Below, piece after piece: positions 1 to 5,699 of a stretch of DNA of 9,646 nucleotides. Each line of letters begins with the position of its first letter. The stretch's first letter is position 1. The DNA comes from Desulfobacterales bacterium (GTDB lineage Bacteria; Desulfobacterota; DSM-4660; Desulfatiglandales; B25-G16), in contig DAOVGH010000005.1 of assembly GCA_030672485.1 (NCBI GenBank), forward strand, positions 1-9,646, written 5' to 3'. A program made the translations under genes and the position numbers. The notes beneath the pieces are model-generated. The model did not search any database. It saw only the letters and a list, made by a program, of their open reading frames with translations, and was not told where the DNA came from.

Positions 1-152
1 AGGTTTGCCCTTCAGCAAACGAATCTACTATTGTTCACCTTTATCTATCGGCACGTTGATTAAAAACTTTAGATCTTTTTTATCTTTCCCCTATTTTTTT
101 CTAGCAATTTGGGACTCCTGGCACTATGCCCGGCACCAAAACCAACGTCTAA

Positions 153-380
153 TATCCAGGCCTTGGTTTTACAAATCTCCATTGGAGCCTTCCGCTTTCT
201 TGGCAAAATTTTCGCAATAAAACTTATACTGAAACCGGCGTACGTTGTGGCCCCTTTTCTCTTGACACTCAAGGCCATTCTCCCCTACACTCCCCTCTTG
301 ATTATGAGAAGGACAACTCCGATCCTTCCCGGGGAGTGCAGCTGGCCGATGACGGGATGGTGATGGATCTGGAGGACTAA
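153..380 (+). pseudogene. Possible 3' remnant of a gene upstream of ald
   Basis: A reading frame is open for 75 codons from 153 to a TAA at 378-380, which is 15 nt before the ald ATG. It has no ATG near its left end; the first plausible start is the GTG at 336, which would give only 14 residues. The last 16 or so codons end mostly in G or C, as in ald, and encode an acidic tail (…QLADDGMVMDLED). That looks like a true protein C-terminus. The left half of the frame lacks this bias. One reading is that the end of an upstream gene, formerly in an operon with ald, survives while the rest was lost. I do not recognise the protein, and chance openness is a real alternative. Confidence 0.25.
262..291 (+). 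promoter_or_regulatory. Candidate sigma70 promoter for ald
   Basis: TTGACA at 262-267 and TACACT at 286-291 are separated by 18 bases, a plausible -35/-10 pair. Transcription would begin near 298 and give a leader of about 100 nt before the ald start. The leader can form a small hairpin (AAGGA/TCCTT). The -35 box is perfect but the -10 box is weak, and the pair falls inside an open frame, so this is tentative. Confidence 0.3.
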
Positions 381-395
381 TAGAGGAGAGGTGAA

Positions 396-1517
396 ATGAT
401 TATTGGAGTGCCAAAGGAGATCAAGGTCCAGGAGTATCGGGTGGGAATGGTTCCGGGAGGACTAAAGAGCCTCGTTCGGACAGCCCAACAGGTTCTTGTG
501 GAGAAGGGAGCGGGAGAGGGCAGCGGCTACCGTGATGCGGAATATCGGGCTGCGGGGGCGGAGATCGTTGAATCAGCGGCTGAGGTTTATGAGAGGGCCG
601 AGATGATCGTCAAGGTCAAGGAACCGCAGCCACCTGAATACGAGATGCTGAAGCGCGGGCAGATACTTTTCTGCTATCTTCATCTGGCGCCGGAGCCTGA
701 GTTGACACGGGCGCTTATTGACCGGGGAGTAAACGCGATAGCCCTGGAGACAATTCAGCTTGATGACGGCACGCTTCCATGCCTTACGCCTATGAGCGAC
801 ATCGCAGGACGTATGGCGGTCCAGATAGGCGCCCATTACCTGCAGAGAGAAAGCGGCGGCGCAGGCGTGCTTCTCGGCGGTGTGCCCGGCGTGACCCCTG
901 CGCTTGTAACCATCATCGGCGCGGGTCAAGTCGGCTCAAACGCGGCTCGTATCGCTGTGGGCATGAACGCACGCGTCGTTGTCTTCGATATCGACCTCCA
1001 GAGACTGGCCCGTCTTGATGAGGTGTATGCGGGAAGGCTTATGACATCCATGTCCGATCCTGATCAGATAGAGAGGTTCGTCACGTATTCGCATCTCCTG
1101 ATTGGGGCTGTGCTGCATCCCGGCGGCCGGGCGCCTGTGCTTGTCACGGAAGAAATGGTAAAACAGATGCGAAGGGGCTCGGTGATTGTTGATGTCTCGG
1201 TTGACCAAGGCGGCTGCGTGGAGACAATACATCCAACTACCCATGAGAAGCCTACCTACATTGTACACGACGTAATCCATTACGGCGTGAGCAACATGCC
1301 GGGCGCCGTACCGCGCACCAGCACTCAGGCTTTGACCAATGCCACCCTGGAATATATTCACATGATCACGGGCGAGGGTCTGGAGCACTCGCTTGAAAAT
1401 CATCCGCCGTTGGCCAAGGGGCTGAACATCTATTGCCCCGCGGGGGCGGCCGAGGGTTGTGTCACATGCGAGCCGGTGGCCCTGGCACAGAAATTGGAAT
1501 ACAGCCCTTATTCATAA
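396..1517 (+). CDS. ald: Alanine dehydrogenase (NAD-dependent)
   Basis: This enzyme interconverts L-alanine + NAD+ with pyruvate + ammonia + NADH in the cytoplasm, linking alanine use or synthesis to pyruvate. The protein is 373 residues, the usual family length. Residues about 1-137 form the N-terminal AlaDH/PNT substrate-binding lobe, and about 149-300 form the Rossmann NAD-binding lobe. The expected active-site residues are present: R15, K75, H96, D270 and N300. The dinucleotide-binding loop is GAGQVG at 175-180, and the acidic D198 at the end of the second strand of the fold indicates NAD rather than NADP. An AGGAGAGG box sits 4-11 nt before the ATG. No regulator gene is adjacent. Codons such as GGC, GCG and CTG are commoner than in the genes after 2671, which hints at a separate origin. 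The hairpin at 1586-1626 may end its transcript. Identification is firm. Confidence 0.97.
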   Translation: MIIGVPKEIKVQEYRVGMVPGGLKSLVRTAQQVLVEKGAGEGSGYRDAEYRAAGAEIVESAAEVYERAEMIVKVKEPQPPEYEMLKRGQILFCYLHLAPEPELTRALIDRGVNAIALETIQLDDGTLPCLTPMSDIAGRMAVQIGAHYLQRESGGAGVLLGGVPGVTPALVTIIGAGQVGSNAARIAVGMNARVVVFDIDLQRLARLDEVYAGRLMTSMSDPDQIERFVTYSHLLIGAVLHPGGRAPVLVTEEMVKQMRRGSVIVDVSVDQGGCVETIHPTTHEKPTYIVHDVIHYGVSNMPGAVPRTSTQALTNATLEYIHMITGEGLEHSLENHPPLAKGLNIYCPAGAAEGCVTCEPVALAQKLEYSPYS

Positions 1518-1585
1518 CAACAGACAGCCACTCGAAAAAAATAAGGAATACCAGACTATGCTTTTTATGATAAAACAGAAGTAAT

Positions 1586-1632
1586 AGAATCGGGGCGAAG
1601 GATAATATACATTCTCACCCCGTTCTCTATTT
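1586..1632. terminator. Candidate (possibly bidirectional) terminator after ald
   Basis: AGAA(T)CGGGG at 1586-1595 pairs with CCCCGTTCT at 1618-1626, leaving one bulged T. A C-A mismatch and two further pairs (1597-1598 with 1615-1616) lie inside. The arms are followed by a T-containing but imperfect tract on the right (CTATTTAATT) and by a T-rich stretch on the minus strand. It lies 69 nt beyond the ald stop. The tract is not a clean run of T, so termination is likely but unproven. Confidence 0.4.
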
Positions 1633-1634
1633 AA

Positions 1635-1814
1635 TTACGCATACAGATTTTCTATCCACCTGATAGGTTCCGTATCACTGACTCTTCCAAGATACCACTT
1701 CCGAGATAATTTCATAGCAATCTGTTTCTCTTCTAAAAGAAACCTAATTTCTAACCCTTGCAACAATTTTAACGGTACGTGGTGAAGATTCCTTGACAGT
1801 TTCCATGAAATAGT
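1635..1814 (-). other. Unassigned minus-strand open frame (possible small gene or remnant)
   Basis: The minus strand is open for 59 codons between a stop at 1815-1817 and a TAA at 1635-1637. The translation is protein-like: charged, with spaced Leu/Ile and Trp, including FLLEEKQIAMKLSRKWYLG and RWIENLYA at the end. The only ATG (1713-1715) gives 26 residues; two TTG codons at 1761-1766 would give 42 or 43. No good Shine-Dalgarno precedes any of them. The frame converges on ald across the hairpin at 1586-1626. I do not recognise a family. It may be a decayed 3' end, a small protein, or chance. Confidence 0.2.
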
Positions 1815-1821
1815 TTATGAA
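1793..1821 (+). promoter_or_regulatory. Sigma70-type promoter for the small basic protein gene
   Basis: TTGACA at 1793-1798 and TATGAA at 1816-1821 are spaced by exactly 17 bases. Transcription would start near 1828 and give a leader of about 100 nt. In the leader GTCCTT (1862-1867) can pair with AAGGAC (1887-1892), and GGGGCCCC (1843-1850) is a perfect palindrome. The strong consensus and the correctly placed gene make this one of the better promoter calls in the window. Confidence 0.6.
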
Positions 1822-1928
1822 TATGATTCAATAAGCATTCAGGGGGCCCCGAGAAGCTGCCGTCCTTCAAATGCGGCAAGGAGCTCAAGGACAGGGTGGA
1901 TACTAATTAAAAAACGAAGGAGGAGATG

Positions 1929-2273
1929 ATGAAACAATTGAAAAAAGACCTCAAGGCTGTAGCAAAGGATCTTAAGAAATTAACTCAAAAAACACTGAAA
2001 ATGTTCAAGCAGTTTGAAAAGCTTGAAAAACCGCACGCAGCAAGGAAGCCTAAGGCCAAAGCCGTAAAAAAAGTAACTGCCAAAAAGCCAACAAGGGTGT
2101 CCGCAAGTGAATCTGTCCTAGCCATTATCAAAAGGAGCAGAAAGGGCGTTGATAAGGCCACTTTAGTAAACAAGACAGGGTTTAAGGATAGCAACATACG
2201 GACTATTCTCTACAGGCTGAGCAAGCAGCGTAAAATCAAAGGTGTGGGAAGGGGCCTTTATTCAAAAGCATGA
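1929..2273 (+). CDS. Lysine-rich small protein with a C-terminal winged-helix-like domain
   Basis: The product is about 114 residues. Residues about 1-33 are a Lys-rich amphipathic, probably helical or coiled-coil segment (repeated KDLK, KKLT, KTLK). Residues about 34-58 are a basic, Ala/Lys/Pro-rich linker recalling histone H1 tails. From about residue 60 to the end lies a compact helix-turn-helix or winged-helix-like part (VLAIIKRSRKGV, then ATLVNKTGF, SNIRTILYRLSKQ, and a KIKGVGRGLYSKA wing). This architecture suggests a DNA-binding, nucleoid-associated or regulatory protein, by inference from composition and fold pattern. Similar small proteins occur in deltaproteobacteria, mostly annotated hypothetical. 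Two ATGs are adjacent (1926 and 1929). AAGGAGG at 1917-1923 is only 2 nt from the first but 5 nt from the second, so 1929 is preferred. It is monocistronic, with its own promoter at 1793-1821. Confidence 0.8.
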   Translation: MKQLKKDLKAVAKDLKKLTQKTLKMFKQFEKLEKPHAARKPKAKAVKKVTAKKPTRVSASESVLAIIKRSRKGVDKATLVNKTGFKDSNIRTILYRLSKQRKIKGVGRGLYSKA

Positions 2274-2371
2274 CTCTACACTAGAAACAGAGATGATGAT
2301 ATTGAAGCACCTCCACATTTCACTGATATTTTGACCTCCGCCCTAATTACCATATTGTTATGATTACCAAA

Positions 2372-2479
2372 GAGACTGTCGAAAAAGCTCAATTATTGCT
2401 GCTTATTGAAATTCGCATATAGTAAAATCAAATACTTGCAGGGCCCAAAATAATTGTTCTAGGGTTTTTCGACAGTCTC
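2372..2479. repeat. 108-bp MITE-like element or IS remnant with 15-bp terminal inverted repeats
   Basis: GAGACTGTCGAAAAA (2372-2386) is repeated as a perfect inverted copy, TTTTTCGACAGTCTC (2465-2479). Inside, CAATTATT (2390-2397) pairs with AATAATTG (2449-2456) and CTGC (2399-2402) with GCAG (2438-2441), so most of the element folds on itself. It is too short to code. Perfect termini with a palindromic interior are typical of non-autonomous miniature transposable elements. I see no clear target-site duplication next to the arms. Transcribed, it could also act as a terminator between the small basic gene and the ribosomal operon. Confidence 0.6.
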
Positions 2480-2611
2480 GCTATCATTTATAACCCAGGC
2501 CATCCCCAGAAAACTTTCAAATACAGTTTGCTTCAATCAGATCCTCGTGGCTTGTAGAGGCATCGGCTTTGCATTGAGGCGAGGTGAGAAAGTACAGGGC
2601 AGGTTTTTTTG

Positions 2612-2640
2612 TTGACTTTGCTGTAGAGTTACGGTAAACT
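2612..2640 (+). promoter_or_regulatory. Sigma70-type promoter of the rplU-rpmA-obgE operon
   Basis: TTGACT (2612-2617) and TAAACT (2635-2640) are 17 bases apart, preceded by a run of seven T. The start would be near 2647, leaving a short leader of about 24 nt before rplU with GGAGGG at 2660-2665 as ribosome-binding site. Such a short leader leaves no room for the L21 leader element known from Firmicutes. Confidence 0.6.
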
Positions 2641-2670
2641 GGATTTATTCTGAAATATTGGAGGGTTAGG

Positions 2671-2982
2671 ATGTATGCAGTCATCCAAACGGGTGGTAAG
2701 CAGTACAAGGTACAACCAGGTGAAGAGTTACGTGTTGAGAAATTGGATGGCCAGGTGGGAGATGAGGTCTATTTTGACAAAGTGTTACTAGTTTCCAAAG
2801 GAGACAAGGTAACAGTCGGGAGGCCTGTTTTGGAAAATGCCAAGGTGGTGGCTAAGATTACCAGGCAGGGAAGAGGATCCAAGATAGTTGTATTCAAATA
2901 TAAGAGAAGGAAGGGATATAGAAGGACGCAGGGTCATAGGCAGGATTTCACAGGATTAAAAATAATTGGGATTGAGGCATGA
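2671..2982 (+). CDS. rplU: 50S ribosomal protein L21
   Basis: L21 binds 23S rRNA in the large subunit. The 103-residue length is standard. The N-terminus MYAVIQTGGKQYKVQPGE and the C-terminal KYKRRKGYRRTQGHRQ basic block with the TGLKI ending are family hallmarks. GGAGGG lies 5 nt before the ATG. It is the first gene of the operon, behind the promoter at 2612-2640, and is followed by rpmA after an 84-nt spacer that contains a long hairpin. Confidence 0.98.
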   Translation: MYAVIQTGGKQYKVQPGEELRVEKLDGQVGDEVYFDKVLLVSKGDKVTVGRPVLENAKVVAKITRQGRGSKIVVFKYKRRKGYRRTQGHRQDFTGLKIIGIEA

Positions 2983-2987
2983 ACCTT

Positions 2988-3042
2988 GTTATTCGTTATT
3001 TGTTATTTGTTTCCTAATAACGATTAACATATAACGAATAAC
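2988..3042. repeat. Long hairpin in the rplU-rpmA spacer
   Basis: GTTATTCGTTAT (2988-2999) and ATAACGAATAAC (3031-3042) are a perfect 12-bp inverted repeat. Pairing continues inward after one T-T mismatch for five pairs (3001-3005 with 3025-3029). After another mismatch, five more pairs follow, one a G-U wobble (3007-3011 with 3019-3023), leaving a 7-nt loop. The left arm is also a degenerate tandem of GTTATT(C/T)G. No T-tract follows, so a simple intrinsic terminator is unlikely. The right arm ends 11 nt before the rpmA ribosome-binding site. Confidence 0.75.
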
Positions 3043-3066
3043 CAGCCATGAGGAAAGGAGACAAGA

Positions 3067-3321
3067 ATGGCACACAAAAAAGCAGGTGGCAGCTCCAGGA
3101 CTGGCAGAGATAGCCCAGGGAAGAGACTGGGGGTAAAAAGATTTGGTGGACAGCTTGTTAAGGCTGGTTCAATCATTACTAGGCAAAGGGGAACCGGTAT
3201 CCATCCAGGCCAGAATGTAGGTGTTGGAAGAGACTACACGCTTTTTGCAAAGATCGATGGGCTTGTTACCTTTGAAAGGTCTGGTAAGTTCAAAAAACAG
3301 GTAAGCGTTTATGCCCCTTAA
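3067..3321 (+). CDS. rpmA: 50S ribosomal protein L27
   Basis: L27 sits near the peptidyl-transferase centre of the large subunit. The 84 residues begin MAHKKAGGSSRTGRDSPGKR, the direct mature-type start of Gram-negative L27, without the extra cleavable N-terminal peptide found in Firmicutes. The GQNVGVGRDYTLFAKIDG core is typical. AAAGGAG at 3054-3060 is 6 nt from the ATG. It is separated from obgE by 70 nt that contain another imperfect hairpin. Confidence 0.98.
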   Translation: MAHKKAGGSSRTGRDSPGKRLGVKRFGGQLVKAGSIITRQRGTGIHPGQNVGVGRDYTLFAKIDGLVTFERSGKFKKQVSVYAP

Positions 3322-3331
3322 CAATTAGTCA

Positions 3332-3381
3332 GTGGTCCGTTGCTTGTTGTTTGTTGCAAAAGACTACAAACAATGGACGAC
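3332..3381. repeat. Imperfect hairpin in the rpmA-obgE spacer
   Basis: GTCCGTTGCTTGT (3335-3347) pairs with ACAAACAATGGAC (3366-3378), giving 12 of 13 pairs with one G-U wobble and one C-A mismatch. Weaker pairing extends outward at 3332-3333/3380-3381 and inward at 3349-3352/3361-3364. The arm contains a degenerate TTGTTG tandem. The sequence is unrelated to the hairpin in the preceding spacer. It lies 10 nt upstream of the obgE start, where the usual Shine-Dalgarno would be. Confidence 0.6.
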
Positions 3382-3391
3382 ACACAAATAT

Positions 3392-4417
3392 ATGGGATTT
3401 GTTGACGAGGGTGAGATCACCGTAAGATCAGGCGACGGGGGAGCTGGCTGCATAAGTTTTAGAAGAGAAAGATCTATACCAAAAGGGGGGCCTGACGGTG
3501 GGGATGGCGGAAAGGGTGGAAATGTTTTACTCAGGGCAACCAGAAGGCTCCATTCCCTATACGATCTTGGCTCCACGCGTTATTTCAAGGCCCAAAATGG
3601 CAAGCCCGGGAGGGGTAAAGATAGGTCAGGGAAAAAAGCAAGGGATATCGAAATCCTGGTCCCAATAGGGACCATGGTGAAAGCCAAGGAAACAGGAGAA
3701 CTACTGGCTGACCTAGTTCACGACAACCAGCAGATAGTACTGGCGGAGGGTGGAGAAGGTGGTAAGGGAAATAGGCATTTTGCTACTGCTACCAACAGGG
3801 CTCCCAGGTTTGCCCAGGAGGGTCAAAAGGGAAGGGAAAGAAGAGCCAAGCTGGAGCTCAAACTCATCGCGGACGTAGGAATCATAGGTTTACCCAACGC
3901 CGGCAAATCTACACTTCTATCACGCCTTTCCAATGCACATCCCAAGATAGCCGACTACCCCTTTACAACCCTTGCCCCTAATTTAGGGGTTATCGTCTTT
4001 GATGACGAACAATCTCTTACCATTGCCGATATCCCTGGCTTGGTGGAAGGTGCAAGCAATGGCAGGGGCTTGGGGCATAGATTCTTGCAGCATATCGAGC
4101 GGACCTCCTTTCTCCTGCATGTGGTGGACATATATCACCCCGTCTCCGAAGATGTTCTCAAGGATTTTTCCACAGTACAAGAAGAATTAAAACTCTTCCA
4201 GCCATCCCTGATCGAGAAGGATCAGGTGATATTGATAAACAAGATTGACCTTAATCCTATCAATAATAAGAGTATCGAGGAAACCTGCCATTCGTTTAAC
4301 GACCTGGGCTATGCGTGTCTGGCGATCTCTGCCCTTACCGGGGAAGGATTAGAGGAACTCCGACAATTATTAAAGGACAGATTCCTTTCATCAGACAAAA
4401 TGCCTGAATGGGGCTAA
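3392..4417 (+). CDS. obgE: Obg/CgtA family GTPase, large-subunit assembly factor
   Basis: Obg is a GTPase that binds the 50S particle late in assembly and is tied to the stringent response. The open frame extends 20 codons further left, but Obg proteins start at …FVDEx…V.GDGG, so the ATG at 3392 (MGFVDEGEITVRSGDGGAG) is chosen, giving 341 residues. Residues about 1-158 form the glycine-rich Obg fold, and about 160-330 the G domain: G1 GLPNAGKST at 166-174, then DIPGLVEG (G3), NKID (G4) and SALTG (G5). It lacks the C-terminal OCT domain, as in many Gram-negative homologues. No good ribosome-binding site precedes 3392; the upstream hairpin occupies that area, so initiation may depend on coupling to rpmA or on RNA folding. 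Confidence 0.95.
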   Translation: MGFVDEGEITVRSGDGGAGCISFRRERSIPKGGPDGGDGGKGGNVLLRATRRLHSLYDLGSTRYFKAQNGKPGRGKDRSGKKARDIEILVPIGTMVKAKETGELLADLVHDNQQIVLAEGGEGGKGNRHFATATNRAPRFAQEGQKGRERRAKLELKLIADVGIIGLPNAGKSTLLSRLSNAHPKIADYPFTTLAPNLGVIVFDDEQSLTIADIPGLVEGASNGRGLGHRFLQHIERTSFLLHVVDIYHPVSEDVLKDFSTVQEELKLFQPSLIEKDQVILINKIDLNPINNKSIEETCHSFNDLGYACLAISALTGEGLEELRQLLKDRFLSSDKMPEWG

Positions 4418-4422
4418 GGTGC

Positions 4423-4492
4423 CTGAAGTCTGAAGTCGTTCGTTATGTGTTGCCCGTTATGGACACAACAAACCCAATAACCACGATAAACG
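4423..4492. repeat. Degenerate repeats in the obgE-proB spacer
   Basis: CTGAAGT is repeated in tandem (4423-4429, 4430-4436). GTTAT occurs at 4442-4446 and 4456-4460 with an inverted ATAAC at 4477-4481. GTGTTG (4447-4452) faces CAACA (4466-4470), and CGTT (4437-4440) faces AACG (4489-4492). The structure is weaker than in the two preceding spacers but uses the same GTTAT-type motif as the rplU-rpmA hairpin. proB has no recognisable Shine-Dalgarno after it. Confidence 0.4.
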
Positions 4493-4507
4493 CAAACACG
4501 CAATTTA

Positions 4508-5647
4508 ATGAAGCATTCAAGGAAAGATATTCTCCAGCCAGTTAAAAGGGTGCTCGTTAAGATTGGAAGTGGTGTACTGACAAAAAAAGAGGGTTTGAAC
4601 CTGGATGTTGTTCGAGCCCTCAGCAAAGATATCTGTCGGCTTATGGAAAAAAGAGGGCTCGAGATTATTCTCGTTTCTTCAGGTGCCATTGCCTCTGGCA
4701 TAAAAAAAATGGGATTCTCTCAAAGACCGCAATCCATTTCCCAACAACAGGCCATTGCAGCAATAGGTCAAAGCAGTCTGATGCTTGCCTATGAGGATGC
4801 CTTCAGAAGGTACGGCAGAAAGGTGGCTCAGATATTAGTCACAAGGGACGACCTCACCAATAGGAAGAGATATCTCAATACACGAAATACCATTTTCACC
4901 CTTCTTAATTGGAAGCTTATCCCCATCATCAACGAAAATGATACCGTTGTGGTAGATGAGATAAAATTTGGTGACAACGATAATCTCAGTGCCATGATGG
5001 CTAACCTCGCTGGGGCCGACCTCGTCGTTAACCTGACTGATATAGACGGTCTCTTCGATGCTGATCCCAAGGGGAATAAGGATGCGCATCTGATTCCCTT
5101 GGTCGAAAAGATAACAAGCAAAATAGAAAAAAATGCGCGCCCTATTCCAGGCCCATTAGGAAGGGGCGGTATGGAAAGCAAGGTTAAGGCAGCCAAGGAT
5201 TCAGCCACATGCGGGATTCCAACCATTATTGCCAATGGTTTGAAAAGGAATATCATGAGCACAATCTTCGATGGGAAGGAGGAAGGAACTCTCTTTTTGA
5301 CTCAACCTATCCCAATGCGAAGTCGCAAGCACTGGATTGCCTTTACAAAATCACCAAAGGGAAGGATAATGGTAGACAGGGGTGCGGAAGAGGCCCTGGT
5401 TAAGAAGGGGAAAAGTCTACTTCCATCAGGCATAGTTGCCGTTTATGGGAGATTCAACATCGGAAATTCTGTAACCATTATGAACAGAGAAGAAAGCACC
5501 CTCGCGGTCGGCCTTGTCAATTATCCCTCAACCGATGTAGAAAAGATCTTGGGGCTCAAGAGCTCGGAGATAGAAAAGACACTGGGATACAAACACGACG
5601 ATGAGGTCGTTCACAAAGATAATCTTGTTCTCATGACAAATCCGTAA
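4508..5647 (+). CDS. proB: Glutamate 5-kinase
   Basis: ProB phosphorylates L-glutamate with ATP to glutamyl 5-phosphate, the first step of proline synthesis, and is the usual point of proline feedback inhibition. The 379 residues comprise an amino-acid-kinase domain (about 1-265) and a C-terminal PUA domain (about 278-370, …KGRIMVDRGAEEALVKKG). Visible signatures are VKIGSGVLT near residue 17, SSGAIASGI, the substrate/ATP loop NEND at 142-145, FGDNDNLSA, and the PGPLGRGGMESKVKAA glycine-rich motif. The ATG at 4508 is the only reasonable start, yet the bases before it (ACGCAATTTA) offer no Shine-Dalgarno. It lies between obgE (90-nt spacer) and proA (76-nt spacer) and is full length. Confidence 0.97.
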   Translation: MKHSRKDILQPVKRVLVKIGSGVLTKKEGLNLDVVRALSKDICRLMEKRGLEIILVSSGAIASGIKKMGFSQRPQSISQQQAIAAIGQSSLMLAYEDAFRRYGRKVAQILVTRDDLTNRKRYLNTRNTIFTLLNWKLIPIINENDTVVVDEIKFGDNDNLSAMMANLAGADLVVNLTDIDGLFDADPKGNKDAHLIPLVEKITSKIEKNARPIPGPLGRGGMESKVKAAKDSATCGIPTIIANGLKRNIMSTIFDGKEEGTLFLTQPIPMRSRKHWIAFTKSPKGRIMVDRGAEEALVKKGKSLLPSGIVAVYGRFNIGNSVTIMNREESTLAVGLVNYPSTDVEKILGLKSSEIEKTLGYKHDDEVVHKDNLVLMTNP

Positions 5648-5652
5648 CAAAA

Positions 5653-5699
5653 AAGTGCCTACTTTAGGCACTTGTAATTTTAGGCACTTTAGGCACTTC
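5653..5699. repeat. Hairpin plus triplicated 9-bp unit between proB and proA
   Basis: AAGTGCCTA (5653-5661) and TAGGCACTT (5665-5673) form a perfect 9-bp stem with a 3-nt loop, starting 6 nt after the proB stop. TAGGCACTT then recurs twice in direct tandem at 5681-5689 and 5690-5698. The 5' arm can therefore pair with any of three 3' arms, giving alternative hairpins. A short T-containing tract (GTAATTTT) follows the first stem, so partial termination or attenuation before proA is possible. Confidence 0.65.

Larger units (their letters stand above)
1..395. other. Region upstream of ald without a recognisable complete gene
   Basis: This stretch precedes ald. Several short open frames overlap here on both strands (for example + 109-363 and - 69-278), and none matches a family I recognise. 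The left two thirds (about 1-290) are T/A-rich and look non-coding or decayed. The last 90 bases become richer in G and C and contain a reading frame ending at 380 that is listed separately. A promoter-like pair lies at 262-291. The ald ribosome-binding site (AGGAGAGG, 384-391) closes the region. Confidence 0.5.
2274..2670. other. Intergenic region holding a MITE-like element and the rplU promoter
   Basis: No gene is supported here. The inverted-repeat element at 2372-2479 and the promoter at 2612-2640 are listed separately. Between them (2480-2610) I see no strong signal apart from CCTC/GAGG-type short complements near 2540-2585. The minus-strand open frame through 2517-2708 runs into rplU and has no protein-like features. 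Confidence 0.6.

Noticed and set aside
69..278. Minus-strand 69-residue frame containing ILDVGFGAGH
   Set aside because: The stretch hints at a methyltransferase glycine motif, but the rest of the frame has no matching domain, the length is far too short and no ribosome-binding site is visible.
573..1403. Minus-strand frames opposite ald
   Set aside because: They are shadows caused by the G/C third-position bias of ald; the protein sequences are not family-like.
1871..1906. Eleven-codon leader peptide upstream of the small basic gene (ATG at 1871)
   Set aside because: It has no ribosome-binding site and no regulatory codon run, so it looks like chance.
1926..1928. First of two adjacent ATGs as start of the small basic protein
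   Set aside because: The AAGGAGG box ends only 2 nt before it but 5 nt before the second ATG, which is better placed.
2988..3042. Intrinsic terminator after rplU
   Set aside because: The hairpin is A/T-rich and is not followed by a T-tract, and rpmA continues directly with a good ribosome-binding site.
3332..3391. Longer obgE start at 3332 adding 20 residues
   Set aside because: Obg proteins begin at the …FVDE… block; the extra residues do not resemble the family and lie within a spacer hairpin.
4828..5262. Long minus-strand frame opposite proB
   Set aside because: It is the antisense shadow of a well-supported gene and has no domain features.
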